From Phytophthora colocasiae (taxonomy: Eukaryota; Oomycota; Peronosporomycetes; Peronosporales; Peronosporaceae), in NCBI GenBank assembly GCA_018806915.1, contig JAGKQI010000036.1, positions 1 to 64,000 of the forward strand: 64,000 nt of DNA. Direction: 5' to 3'. Under the pieces are notes generated by a model, which worked only from the letters and a program-made list of their open reading frames with translations, was not told the DNA's origin and did not search any database. Positions 1-12,128 of this stretch are shown in pieces. Both the position numbers and the translations under genes were made by a program. The first letter of the stretch is position 1; each line of letters starts with the position of its first letter.

Positions 1-929
1 CTGGCTGATCGAGGAAAGGGTGCAGATTCTGGGCCAGGAACTCCATCAGGACTCCCTGGGTGACGCATAAGGGATTCAGAGTCTAGATACTCTAGTTCTT
101 GGTCTTCCACGCCAGTGAACTTGGACGAGGTCTCCTCATCAGTTTTTCTTGGACTTTAGACACCAGTCGTAGATGGGTGAACTTCATCAGCGTCTTGTAC
201 CTGCCACACTTATCCAAGTGTCAGAGTCTTCGAGGCCGAAGTAATCAGCTGCTTGGCTTGAACTCGTGGTTCATATGTACCATGCCTCAGAATCTGCAGA
301 ATTTGCTTCTCAGGATATTCAAACTCGGCCGAACCTTCGTTGTATGTTAGGTTGATTACAATGGATCAATCCTGCGGAGCTTGTTGTATCGCGACACGTG
401 AATCTCCAACAAACCACCAGCTCCTGTATTCCATGCGTTCCAGCGCCACTATCAGGACCGTAATTCAGGCCACAGTACTCTGGAATCGTTCATCCTTCAG
501 CGAGAATCCTCTGGCTTCCAAACATTACACCATGGGGAGTTCCTAGAGTATACATCCACAACTCCCCAGACACTGAGTAGACGTTTTTGGCGGTACCATC
601 GAAACTCAGAACATGTCCTTTGATAATCTGCTTCTAGCATTTCCTACACTGATAGGAAACAGGCGGCTTGACTCGGCCCTTGGCTGGAATCAGGCTTCAG
701 GGAGACCTCATTAAAAATGTTCAGTCGGGGTGTAATGCCCATGCCGAGGTATGAAGCAGAGGAGTCCGTCTCATCGCGCTGGATCCAAGGCGAACATTAC
801 AGGTCCCAATGCGACAACTTCAGACCCCACTTCCACATTTCTACCATCGGTAGAGTTCGATGTCAACCAAACCACTTTGGAAGCACAGAGTACTCTGGGT
901 ATACACCATAATCACTGGACTTGACTCAC
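1..929 (-). pseudogene. Relic pol fragment (RNase H region) of the A/B Gypsy family
   Basis: Read on the minus strand, this stretch parallels element B pol at about 27530-28420. It covers the end of the first RNase H, the whole second (archaeal-type) RNase H and the linker towards integrase. Many small indels and stops break the frame, so it is a dead copy. It ends abruptly at 929, where the LTR of element A begins. The missing upstream half of the same pol copy is at 20560-20982 on the opposite strand: that half stops at the codons where this one starts. The two were one gene split by insertion of A and then separated by the 18703-21307 inversion. Confidence 0.8.
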
Positions 930-2943
930 TGACACGTTGCTACATGTTGATTTTTCGGAGTGGATATGGACGTTACGCTGTGATGTGATTGGACGTACAC
1001 TGGCTTGTGGGAGAAAGGGAGATGTGGGATGAGAGTGTTATGTCCCGTAGCGACAACAATAATGGATCTTGTGGAAGACATATATATAAATATTAACTCT
1101 TCACCTGTAGCCTGCAAAGGGGCCCAAGAGATCAGAAGTGTTCCTCGGAAAAGTGCACAAAACCCTGGAGAGACAACAACACTCAGTCTGATCACCGGAC
1201 TTTCCTGACGATGAGTGCCTAAAGGTTACAGAAAGTCTCTCAGAAGAATGTATCTCTGAGAGACCTCATCCCAAGCCGCGTCCTGCAGGTGTGACGATGG
1301 ATGGTCTGCAAGGAATACAGTTATACCCACAAGATACCTTCTCTCAAGCATCGCGCACCAGACGTAGCGCACCCCGCGCATATCCCAACTGGACTTCGTG
1401 CGTTAGATAAGTACTTACGTGCTCCGCACCCTAAAAACACTCAAGGCGGATTTCTGGTATCACGCATGGAAACTCTGATATCACACCATGAAGTCTGACG
1501 CACATGAAGTCTGACGTACATGAGCTCTGATTTAGAACATGATTCTGGTAAACAAGTCTGATGTGTCCGGGCTTATACAAGCAATATTCCAGACATTTAC
1601 TAGCTTCCTGATGAATGTCATCAGACTCCGACGTACAAGACTCCGATGAAACAGACCCAAGTGTCACGACTCTGTATTTATGACTCTGATGTACATGATT
1701 CCGGAGTACATGGTTCCGATGAACATGTCTCCGATGCACATGATCTCCAGACCCTGGTGAACAGGGATACTCAGACTCTGACACTCTGAAGTCCACCCCA
1801 TACTGAAACCAAGGTGTACCCAACACGACCTCACGCAATCAAGTGAAACGCAACCTGCTCATCCCTGTAATGACATCATTAAGTGTCGACTCAACAAGAT
1901 CTGGCAGCATCGACTACCATAGTGGAGCCCAAGTGAAGATTCCTGAGTTATACTGAGCACCAAGTTTATATGAGAAATATGGAAGACAGAAGACAGAGAG
2001 ATACGAGATAGATAACTAGAGTTCAATTTTGGACCGGTACCCCTGAGTTCAAATTGCGTTATAAACCCCAAGGTCGATTCCTTCGGTTCTTTGGAAAGTG
2101 TAAGGCCACGACAAAGCTTTGAGTCGTGTGATCTCTCACCTATCAAGCCTCCCTTTAGGTGGAGATCAGCGTAACGCAGAGATCTTCCAGAGGACCCCAC
2201 CCATTCCATTTACTAGTTGGGCTCGTTTGTTTTGTCTCTAGCGGTAGCCCACTTTCATATTGCATTACGTTTGGACAGGTATTAGGAGCCTAGACAGTCG
2301 CTCTCAAGACGCTCGGTAGATCTGCTTGTATCCATACTGATAGTGTATTGGTTTATTTTTTCACTCTATATATTAGAGGGTGGTGCGCGAAGGAGCTACG
2401 GGAATACTCAGATAGACCAGGTGTCTGGTGAACATTTCCTAGTTGACCTGGAGAATCTAGCCCACCTGCCTCAAGGGCCAGGAAAGAATAAGAGCAGCTA
2501 CATATTTGTAGTAATCGGAACCTCTATACTGCGGTTATCTCGGAAGTCTAACTACTTGCGGGTTATCTCGGAAGTCTAACTACTGGACTTCCCATTGTAT
2601 TAATTTCTCTTTTGCCTTCAGAAATCTCTTCTGTGTACACAAGTGTTCACTCGAAAACGTTCTGGCTCTTGCAAGCCGCTACCCTGTGAGGATTCCATGA
2701 TGAGGACATACGACGGTCCACGCAAGGAACCCTCACCTCACATTGGGCAAACTCTCACGACCCCGGCGAGGGTCTCACACCAAGACAAATTTGAACCTAC
2801 GAGGACAGCACAAGGTAACACACGCTCCACCTTGCTGTAAAAGCGACTCCTGGTATAACTGCTACCGGTAGTCACACTTCCAGGTTCACTGTACCAGTCC
2901 CTGCACCGCGGTAAAAGTTGCACCTGACTTTAAGCACAGAACA
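930..2943 (+). repeat. 5' LTR of element A (LTR type alpha, full length)
   Basis: Starts TGACACGTTGC and ends with ...ACA just before a 2-nt spacer and the primer binding site. The first ~1.6 kb match 17189-18702 and the last ~360 bp match the reverse complement of 20983-21307. A TATA-like run lies near 1080-1095 and a second AT-rich run near 2365. A 26-bp tandem duplication (GGTTATCTCGGAAGTCTAAC unit) occurs near 2532-2581. Exact copies or close variants of TCTGGTGAACA are present, for example at 2424-2434. No gene is apparent inside. Confidence 0.9.
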
Positions 2944-2945
2944 AC

Positions 2946-2984
2946 TGGTGCGCGTGCCCGGATTCGGAACTGAGGATATCACCG
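2946..2984 (+). promoter_or_regulatory. tRNA primer binding site of element A
   Basis: Begins TGGTGCGCGTGCCCGGAT two bases after the LTR. Read as its complement this is a tRNA 3' end with CCA, a 7-bp acceptor half, and a T arm with a TTCGAAT loop. This copy has small changes in the T-loop part (GGATTCGGAAC) compared with element C. The tRNA identity is not determined here. Confidence 0.8.
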
Positions 2985-3038
2985 GATCTAAGAGAGTTTG
3001 GAGAAGAGGGTTTCCTGTCAAGCGTCTATATGGTCAAG

Positions 3039-5919
3039 ATGGCTTCCACATGGAAACTCACAAGCAGGAGGACGTCGGGGACGCCAGGTCGGTTCGCAGT
3101 GTGGCGACACGTCAGTCGAAGCGTCTTCAAGGCCTTCCGGGCCCATCAGACGAACAAACCCGACTTGGATGCTGTTCTAGAAGGCGGCACATGAGAAGAG
3201 TGAAGGTTAGCGCTGTGAAAAAGGAAGCCAGTCGAGGAAGTGAACGTCCCGGGACCGGCGTGGTCGAAAGACCAGCCTGCTGCGGAGCCTCAAGCTTGCA
3301 GGAGACACCTGATGTGTCTGGCGAACAAGGTTTTGAGCTCGATAGGTCTGTCCGGAAGCCTGAAGCTTCTGGTGACGAGGTGGCCACCGCCCGTGAGGGT
3401 GGCAAGATGAGGCGCTCTGAGGGAGGCGCCGATGTGGTTGATCCCCGGAGGTCATTGACTTGTGTTTCTGGAGCTCGACGGCTTCTGGAAGTCCGGGTGC
3501 TGGGAAGTGAAGATGGAACCTGGATTGGTTGATGAATCGTGTCTCGAAGACTCCAAAGTCCGAAGATACCTCCGATGTCCGATGACATGCCGATGAAGTC
3601 CAAAGATTCCTCTGAAAGATACCGCAGTCTGATGAGTCTGGGAGGGCTGATTCCGCCTGGATGGAGAACGCCTCTGAAGTACGTGATGCCGTGAGTTCCG
3701 CCGCTGCTGAGGGACATGGGACGCTGGAAGAATTGTTCCGCCGAACGTCGAATACGCCTGGCGAACAGCGAAGCCTGACGCAAATGTCTTTCAGAAGGCT
3801 GCAGGCAGCGACGGGCGACTACATCATGGCGGTGTTCTTCAGTATTTCCGGAAGACATGTGGATATCAGAGTTCTGCTGAGGCGCCATAGTTTTGAGCTG
3901 GGAATCCAAGACTTGTCGTACGTCGAGATCTTCGATGAACGCCCTGACGTAGCACTCTGAATGCGTCGCTGTCTCTTCAGACGATGCTGGTATTGAAGCA
4001 GGATTTGCGTTCCAGAACTCCGCTACCGAGGTGACAGTTACTCAGACCCGGCGTCTGCTATCTTCGAACCTCAAGTGCGCAGTGTGGCGGACGGAGCTTC
4101 AGAGCCGAACTTGGCTAAAGAACTGGTTGAAAAGTGGGGCCACTGTAGACCGCCAGGTCACAGGTTAATCGACTCCCAGAAGATACACAAAAGCAGGTAA
4201 CGAAGCACGTCAAGGCAAAGCTTGAGCTGGTATATTACGCGATGAGAGCGCTGACGCTACGATATGAAGGACGACAGCTGATCAGTGAGGACTCAGTGAC
4301 CGGACTCAGAGTCACACTATAGTTCCGACGGGTCCGTTGAGCAGTGGAGAACCGCCGTCAGTCCAAGTGCGTGCAGCATGGTCCGCTGCGCTCCACAAGT
4401 CTGCGTCGACACCATCTGCGCTGTCGACGCTGTCGCTGAGTTCACTGCCGGTATACGAGAGTCGCTCTGATAGCACTTCCGCTTGGAGTCTGGTGTACCA
4501 ATCGTCGGAAGATCAAGAGGCAGCTCTCTGACGACATCGATGCGCATGTGCCGAGTGTCATTGGGACTCTTCGGCGTACGTCTGATGAGCACTCGTCGGG
4601 ACTCCAGCACCTCTCGTGGAAGTTCCACAGACTCGTCGCTCATGCCTATGAGTCGAGGGGCGTCTGCACATATGCTCAGTCGATTGTCGGTCGGAGGTTC
4701 AAGCGATGACGTCGCCCAAGGTGCTGGAAGGCCGGAGGAATACTCGCCGGAGAGTCTATGGGGATCCACGTGACACGAACACTGATGCCGGTGAAGTCGG
4801 AGCCTGAAGACTTCGAGATGTTAAAGAGAAGCCGGAGTTTCAAGTGAAGTCCGAGAGACAGTTGTCTACCAGAAATTCTGTGCAAAATTCTGTTCACCGG
4901 ACGCCAGAAGCTCCCATCATCGTCCGCCTCGAGTCGTGGGAGAAGTCACCAGAGCAGACATCAGAGTCTGAAGAGCGAGGATCGCCAGAAAGTGTCTTCC
5001 AGACGCTTGAGTTCCGTTGCGTCAAGCCACACGAAGTTCCCAGAGATCAGGCCCAGCGCAGATCGAATTGAACGCCATGCGGCAGCAACAGGAATGGCAG
5101 CGTCGGATGGAACAGGAGCAGAAGGAATTTCTGGCCAGAGAACGTCTGGAATCCATGGGGCGTGAACGTCGACGTGAACAACGGAACTTGACACGCGCCA
5201 GCAGATCCAGACACTTTACCGACCGACTACTTGAGTCTGAGAGCGCCAGACCGGAAGCCCAGAGACGCGCGGATGACTTGGAAGAACGTCGGAGTCAAGC
5301 GTCAGAGTCCAAGCTCAAGTACCATTCGAAATCGTCTGAGAGACAGGTGTCCGACGAACAAGTTTCTGGTGAACAGTTTTCCGACGTACAGCGTCTGGAG
5401 ACCGAGTTTGCAGATCGCTGGAAACAACGGGAAGCCGAGGCTGAAGCCGAACGTGCGCGTTGGGCAGACGAGCTGAAACGTGACTGGATTTCGCAAATGG
5501 AGACCTTACGACAGTGGGTGCACGACGTGGAATCGGAGCGCGACAGGAGCGAGAAAGTTCCCCAGAACATGCAGCGTTTCCAGGCCGCAGAATTGAGGAA
5601 CCTTCGTGCAACATTGTCCCAAGTTCAAGGAGTCGCCCACCCTGGAAGTAGCAACTGTCGGATCTCCGGTGAACATGACCCTAAACCGGCAACCGGACTT
5701 CTGGTGAACAGTCGGGATACGGAGGATTGCACACCGGGGGTTAGGGGATCAGAAGGAGTCGCCAGCAGGGGTAGGGTTACACCCATTAAAACGACGGAGG
5801 CCTTCCATACGCCTCTTCCCCTACGGAGATCGACCGAAACCAAGCGCGCATGGGCTGGTAGGAATGGCGAGGCCACCGCGGCCGCTACGACGACCCAGAC
5901 GGCTCAAGCGGCTCTCTGA
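3039..5919 (+). pseudogene. ORF1 of element A (acidic N-terminal domain plus coiled coil), frameshifted
   Basis: The start follows the in-context ATG at 3039, which matches the start region in B. The N-terminal part has the conserved patch ATRQSKRLQG, then acidic Ser/Glu-rich sequence with SGEQ repeats. From about 3660 to 4770 the frame is scrambled by indels. From 5017 a ~300-codon stretch is open: its first half is Glu/Arg/Gln-rich with heptad character (RRMEQEQKEFLARERLESMG and on), typical of a long coiled coil. It ends at the stop at 5917, immediately before the basic start of gag. The same two-part protein precedes gag in B and C. I recognise no catalytic motif; a structural or packaging role is a guess. 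A separate ORF before gag is a known trait of plant Ogre elements. Confidence 0.65.
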
Positions 5920-8244
5920 CCGAGGTCAAGACTGAAGGAAGGCGCCCAGCGACTCCCAGGCGCGATGGACACCGGAAAACCGAGTGAAAGACGCTCCGAA
6001 GATGGTCGACGCTCCTCGAAGGCCTGGAAGACGCAGGAATGACCTAGACCCGGGTGGAAGCTCCAGTGACTCAAGCTCGACTCCAGTAATCGTCGTCTGA
6101 TGACTTGATCCTCCGGAGATTGTCAACCTGACTTCTGCATCCCAGGGACAAGCTGGAGCGACTTTGCTGACTATGAGGCCCTTCATAAACTCAAGTATCA
6201 TCGGAGAATTTGATCCCCGAGCGACATTGAGAGAACGTGTTCACCAGAGGTCGCAAGCTGGAAATTTCGGATGCCCGTGCCCGTCTGTACGATTCTCAGC
6301 AGACTTTCGGACGTCCATGACCGCCTGAGATTCTCGTTCGATATCCGCAACCGCCCGAGAAAAATACGGATGATTGTAGTTTAAACCGCGCAGTATAGCT
6401 CATTCAGCATTATATTTTTATTAGTCTGTCACTAGTTTGAACAAGCCACTAGAACATCGTCTAGAATATACTGGTTGAGCGTAGTTCGTTTTTTACCAAA
6501 CACATTTCCAGTTCCCTTCTTACTCTGAAAAGCAAACATTCGATAGCATCCTCTACACGCAACGAAAGTCGTCTCCATAGCCTCAAACTGAGCCCCTGAA
6601 TTCTTCTCCACAACGTAGGAAAAGAAATCCCAACACTTAGACCTAGTGCTAGATGAATCTGCCAGCAACGACAACACCAGTTATTTATTTTGCGACGTCA
6701 ACTCGCGTGTGATCGCCTCTTTAATCGCAGTCAATGATGTGAGAGCACGAATGGAGTGTAGTTGCTGAGATTGATAAGGCAACGACGTCTCGTCGGACGG
6801 ACTGGAATTTGTAGTGCTTGCGCCGCCATCAGTTCGGGAAGACCGATGTGTGCACATTAGAAGGAGTCCAGTGACCGTACGACGGCAGCGAGGGTAGTGA
6901 AACCCACGAGTGAAAGACGGCAGCGGGGGGGGGGTTTCGAATGCCAATAGAAAACGCCCAAAGTATTCGGACGTCTGTGACTGTCCGTTGATTTATTTCG
7001 GATGTCTGCAACCGCCCAAAGTATTTTGGATCATCCGTTCGGATATCCGTGGATACCCGCGGTCGCGGGTACACGGTTAAAAAAGCGGTCTCGGGTAACT
7101 GTTTGCGACCTCTGGTGTTCACTGGTGGGAGCGCTTCGTGAACATGACATCTCAGGGAGCATGGACGAACAAGACCCGCATTCAAGAGCTCAAGCTGAAG
7201 CTCCCGGTGTCTGCCATAGATTGGTTCAACCAGCTCCCGAAGAGTGTTTCCCGTGACTGGAAGGAATTGTCATCGGAGTTCCGCAGGCGCTATTGCAAGG
7301 CCCGGTCCTCATACTCCGAGAGATACTTCATGATGGAGATGAAGAGTTCCGAGACTCCGTTGAACTTCTTCTACCGCCTGAACTCGGCCGCCGGAAAAGC
7401 CGAGGTGGACTTCAGAAAGTCCTCCAGACGCCTGGAGAAACACGTTCTGAGGTACATCACCAAGCTGAAGGACGAGCGTCTGAAGATCGCGTTACAAGGC
7501 CGGAAGTTCAGGAGTATCTCGGACTTGGAATATGCTCTGCAACAGCACGAAGATGTCTGGCGAACTGCTGATCAAGATACTACGACCACCAGACATCGGG
7601 ACTTCCGAGCGGACAATCTTCCACGCGGACAGTTTAAACCAAAGCGTATGGGGAAGACTGACGTCGCCCGAGAAGCAGACCCGGATGCCTCTGACGATGT
7701 CGATGCGGATACCAGAACTCAAGAGAAGGATACCAGAGCTTCGTCGTCAGAGCACGATCGCGAGATGTCTGGTGTACAATCTTCGTCTGGTATACAAGCT
7801 GCCTCTCAGGCGCCTGGTGGTGCTGACTGGACTCAGACTCTGACAAACGAAGTCTACCGAGTCATGGACAATATGGGATGGCGACCGCCGCCCCAGTCTC
7901 CCCGAGGATCATCAGGTCAAGATTTCCAGCATACACGTCGTGATAACCCTGATTACTGGAACAAGTTCTGCGAGAAGTGTCGCCGCTCGGGTCATTCAGA
8001 AGAGAACTGCTGGAGAGACATCGTCTGTGATCGGTGTCAGGAGAAAGGTCACCCGAGCAGAATGTGCCGAGTACTGCCGTGTGAGGTTTGCGGAAAGGTG
8101 CACTCTGGGAGACCATGCGAAGACATCAAGACCCTGGAATCCCTCAAGAAACTAGCCCGTCAAGGTACACTGAAGGACCTGCCGGATCACCTGCTGGAGA
8201 AACTCCTGGGTGACGAGGCTGACTCTGGTAAACAGTTAAACTAG
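5916..8244 (+). pseudogene. gag of element A (capsid plus three zinc knuckles), split by a hAT insertion
   Basis: Capsid-like sequence starts near 6110 (MRPFINSS, FDPRATLRER) and is cut at 6244 by an 870-bp DNA transposon. It resumes at 7115 with WWERF and continues open to the TAG at 8242-8244. The C-terminal nucleocapsid has two CX2CX4HX4C knuckles (CEKCRRSGHSEENC and CDRCQEKGHPSRMC) and a shorter third one (CEVCGKVHSGRPC). Before the insertion the frame already carried at least one stop near 5995. The slippery site for pol expression lies at the 3' end (8235). Homologues are 31467-32957 (-) in B and 50549-52005 in C. Confidence 0.85.
6245..7114. mobile_element. Non-autonomous hAT-like DNA transposon inside gag of element A
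   Basis: Flanked by a perfect 8-bp duplication GTGTTCAC (6237-6244 and 7115-7122), which also restores the gag sequence once removed. The ends form terminal inverted repeats: CAGAGGTCGCAAGC on the left and the complement of ...GTTTGCGACCTCTG on the right. Subterminal regions carry repeated GGATATCCG / GACCGCCCGA-like words in both orientations. An 8-bp target duplication and CAG-type ends are hallmarks of the hAT superfamily. A minus-strand ORF at 6432-6677 resembles the start of a BED-type zinc finger (CRGC pair followed by a KKGT region), suggesting derivation from an autonomous hAT. No transposase core remains. Confidence 0.85.
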
Positions 8245-8280
8245 CAAGCCCGTCGGATGGGGATCCGAAACGCGCCGGGC
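8235..8280 (+). promoter_or_regulatory. Predicted -1 frameshift signal at the gag/pol junction of element A
   Basis: Slippery heptamer G-TTA-AAC at 8235-8241 in gag phase, then a 6-nt spacer that begins with the gag stop TAG (8242-8244), then a hairpin from 8248: outer stem GCCCG/CGGGC (8248-8252 with 8276-8280) and inner stem GGAT/ATCC around a GGGG loop. Shifting back one base opens the frame that runs straight into protease. The same layout occurs in B and C. Confidence 0.75.
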
Positions 8281-9761
8281 AAGGCACACCCCCAGAGTTA
8301 TGTGTTCTAGTGTACGTAGGACCGGAGCTGAAAACGACCCAACTTAAAAATCAACATTGCATGACCGCTTTAGCTCAAGAATCAGCCATGTCTTCAGAAA
8401 TTCCGCGTCTGAGAGACAGTTCATCGGACTTTCCGAGAGACTGTTCACCGGACTTTCCGAGAGACAATGAACCGCCTCCGGACGACACAATCCAGTTTCG
8501 TCTGAAAGACGGGGAATGTTATGGCTGGTGGGAGGATCACTACCCTGATCCTGCAAAGCGTGATGTGGTTATGGTGCATGGCGCTGTCAATGATCATCGG
8601 ACCAAGATTCTCCTGGACACCGGTGCGACTATCAACATCCTGAGTTACGACTTTGCGCGTAAGCTCGGACTCAGGCTCAAGTCACACAAACAAACAAGAG
8701 TGTCTGGGATGGGAGGAGTTCCGACGTACATCGGCGCCAGTGCTGAGATCAAGCTGACTCTCGGGCCGAGAGTGGTTTACATTGTTGATGTCTGGGTCGC
8801 GAATATCGGCGAAGGTATAAACGTGCTATTGGGAATGGGATTCATGTTCGCTGCTGGTCTGAGGATCAGCGTTCGTGAGGGACTGGTATCTATGCCAGAC
8901 GAAGTCGTGGTGATGATGTGCAGCTGGGAGCCTGGTGATCATATCGGCAGGAACAGGTCCATCTGACCAAGTGAAGCTGTACTCCTGAGACCTGGTGAAG
9001 AATTTGTTGTTCGCATTGATTATGGTCCGACGAACCCACAACGAGAAGTCGTGTGGGCGGGACGTGGAGACCGTTGGGTGACTCAATTGATTTATGCAGC
9101 CCGGTCATGGCCTGTAGCGGTGCGCGTGGTGAACATCTCAGATAAGAATACTTGGGTGAACGAATTTTCTGACGTCGCAAGGATTGTGGAGTATGGATTT
9201 TTTCCCACGACATGGTCGCTTTGTACGGCCAGGCTCTGCAGCCTACCGTGACTGGGAAGTTTTGATTCTGGAGAACACTCCGTCACCCGAGACGAAGAGA
9301 CGCCTGAAGGCCGAAGCCGACTTGGAGGATCTGATACCTCAACCTCCGTGTGTGGATCACCCGGTATATCCGTGGCCAACTAAGATCTTACAACGCCCAA
9401 GACTGGACAATGCTCGAGTACAGGTTGTGAGGCCTACTTCGGTCCCACGAACAAAACGAGTTCGTTTCGCTTTGGATGTGGCTACGCAGACAGATGACTG
9501 GGTGGATGCCGGAAAAGAGGAGACCCGAGATACCGCTGTGGACACCGGTGATCTGGAATTGACATTAGAGAAAACGACTCCGAAAGACTCCGGAACCACG
9601 TCTGGAATTTCGAGTAACATTATCGAGGATGAAGTCACCCTGAGTGTTTCTGGTGAACTGTCCATGGGAGATGAGGATCCGATAGACTGTTCATGGACAT
9701 CCCAATTCAGAGTATGCCAGGCACCCCTGTGGAAAAGCTCTGAGCTGAGTACGAGCGGTGC
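8242..9761 (+). pseudogene. pol N-terminus of element A: aspartic protease and linker, broken
   Basis: The protease frame is reached by -1 shift at 8235. The conserved run SDGDPKRAG is read through the hairpin. The active-site motif is LLDTGATINILS, followed by the flap-like GMGGVPTYIGA and the LLGMGFM block, as expected for a retropepsin of a Gypsy element. A TGA at 8964 interrupts the frame where B has arginine (CGA-type change). A T-run near 9195 shifts it again. The region 9000-9760 holds the PQREVVWAGRGDRWVTQL block and an acidic linker in several frames. Protease would process Gag and Pol within the particle; this copy cannot do so as it stands. Confidence 0.8.
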
Positions 9762-12128
9762 ATGCGAGTCACGAATGAGGAATTGGATCTGGAACCCGGT
9801 ATCTACATACGGGAAGGAGCAGAGCTATTCTCTCAATTACGTGACCAGCTGGTTATGTTACCTGAACTGGAAGATCTGACTCCCGAATGCGACATCGACA
9901 AAGCTGACGTCGGAGTACCCGGGAAAACGACACCGGAAATGGAGCAGAAACTCAGGGATATCTTGAAGTATCACCGGAAAATCTTTCTGGGAGATGGCAA
10001 TGCCGCACCTGCCCCGGCAAGGGGCGTGGTCTGTGACTTGGACGTGGGAGACGCTAAGCCTGTTGCCCAACGTCCGAGGTCCGTTGCCCCTCACCTGATG
10101 ATCAAGGTGTACGAACTGCTGAAGAAGCTCCTGGAGACCGGACTCATCGAGTACTCGACTTCGCCTTGGGCATCACCAATAGTGATTGTTCTCAAGAAGA
10201 ATGGTGTGGATATACGCATGTGCATTGATTATCGAGTGGTGAATGGTTTTATCCAGTTGTCGCGTTATCCGTTGCCCCTGATAGACGATCTGTTGATTGG
10301 TTTTGAGGCAGCACTGTGGTTGATGAGTCTGGATATGGCGAGTGGTTTTTGGGCTATTCGAATGACGGAGCGTGCAAGGCTGATCTCAGCGTTCATCTGC
10401 CCATTTGGACACTTCCAGTGGGTAAGAATGCCCTTCGGTCTGAAGAACGCCCCTCTGGTGTATCAGGCTATGCTGGATAACTGCCTGTGGGGGTTCGTGC
10501 GATTGGCACCTGAAGAGGAAGCCGAGGTTGACTCTGATGTGTTAGAATTCCTGGAGTTAGAACCCCAGAACTCTGATATACATGGTCTGATGTCTGGTGA
10601 ACAACTTCAGAACTCTGATGAACACATGCCAGAGTTTCCGGTGCTCACCGACCAAATGACTGTTTTTCAGAGGAACATCCCAGTCCCGTCCTTCATGGGA
10701 CCGGTACTCGGTCGAAGTTCCTACATTGACGACATTGCTCATGGGGCGCCCACCTGGGATCAACTTTGTAAAGACCTGAACGCCTTGCTCTTCAGACTCA
10801 GATACTGGAACATTTCTGTGAGCTTGCCCAAGAGCGAGTTCGGGAAGCTGACGATTCCCTATCTGTCGCTTGAGATCAGTATTGAAGGACTGAGAACCAC
10901 GCCGAAGATCGTCAAGGGAGTGGAGGAATTGCCGTTCCCGTCGACACTCAAGGGAGTACAGAGTTTCATGGGAAGTCTGAATTACTACAACAAGTTTATC
11001 GAAGACTTACCGGTGATCGCTGCTGTGCTCTACGAGTTGTCTGATGAACAGATTCGCGCTGGTCGAGATTTGGCTCGAGCGAAGGAGGCCTTTGAGATCC
11101 TGAAGCGCAAGATTGTCTCGACACCGCTCCTCAGACACCCATATCGCACCAGACCTTTCGTTATTATACCTCATGCGAACCCGTGGGCTGCTTCAGCCGT
11201 CTTGGGACAGGAGTACGATAGAGTGATACACCCCGTACGGTTCACGGGACGTGTGTTGAATGAAGCAGAACTCCGGTATCACATCGCAGAGAAGGAGGTC
11301 ATTGCGATCCTCAGGGTTCTGGAGAACTTTCGGGCTCTGGTAAACACGAGTCCCGTGATCACGGTGTACACCAGACATTCGGTTTTGAAGTGGCTCCTGA
11401 CATCCAATACGGCTGATGGTCGGAACGAGAAGTGGGGATTGAAGTTGTCACAATGGAACTTGGAGATTCGCAGGATCCAGCGAGATGAAGATGGCCTCCC
11501 GGCTATTCTTGGAGCGGGCATCACACCCCGTGAACACCTCGATGAGGTCTCTGAAAACCTCATCCCCGTCAAGGGGCGAGTCAAACCACCAGCACCCATT
11601 AGCGTGGAGATGCTAGAGGCTGATTACCGAGGTTGTGTTCTGAGTTTTGATGGTGCCGCCAAGACATCCACTCGCCTGGGAAGCTGCGGATGTGTGCTCT
11701 GGGAGCTCCCGGGGTGGAACATCCTGGAAGCCCAAGCGTTCACTCTGAAAGGTGTCACTGTGAATGACTCAGAGTACTGTGGTCTGATCAATGGATTGAG
11801 GTTAGCTTTGGAACGTGGTATCCGAGACTTGGTGGTTGTCGGAGACTCTCGTATCGCTATCCAGCAAGCTCAAGGACTGATCAATTGTAATCAGCCGAAC
11901 CTGCAGCGGAAATTGGCCGAGTTTGAGTCTCTGAAGATCAAGTTCCAGTCTCTGAAGCTAGTGCACGTGAAGCGTGAGTTCAATCAAGCAGCGGACTATT
12001 TGACGTCCAAGACTCTTGTGCTTGGCGAGTCCTGGCAGGTCCAAGACCCTGACGAACTGACTCATCTGAAACTGGTGTCCAAGATCCCAGAGAAGTTGAT
12101 GAAGCCTCCCGAAAGGGATGTCTTCTGA
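9762..12128 (+). pseudogene. pol of element A: reverse transcriptase, degenerate RNase H and archaeal-type RNase H
   Basis: An open stretch of 788 codons. RT motifs: WASPIVIVLKKNG, MSLDMASGFWAI (first catalytic Asp), MPFGLKNAP, then about 80 residues later SSYIDDIAHG (catalytic Asp pair). The gap between the last two is about 50 residues longer than in typical Gypsy RTs. The first RNase H lacks acidic residues at the usual places (IIPHANPWAAS where VTDAS is usual; VYTRHS where a TDH-like motif is usual). The second RNase H has the full set: SFDGAAKTS, NDSEYCG, VGDSRIAIQQ and NQAADYL. The frame ends with a stop at 12126-12128, a frameshift relative to C, where pol continues unbroken into integrase. 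Confidence 0.85.

Noticed and set aside
3340..3480. SUMO-interaction motif (VIDLCSDS in B, VIIDLTNDS near 63140) as a functional claim
   Set aside because: The match is short and expected by chance in acidic proteins. It is intact only in B and is frameshifted at the matching place in A.
3127..3909. 260-codon minus-strand ORF as a gene
   Set aside because: It is a shadow of ORF1: the plus strand shows the conserved TRQSKRLQG and SGEQ blocks shared with B.
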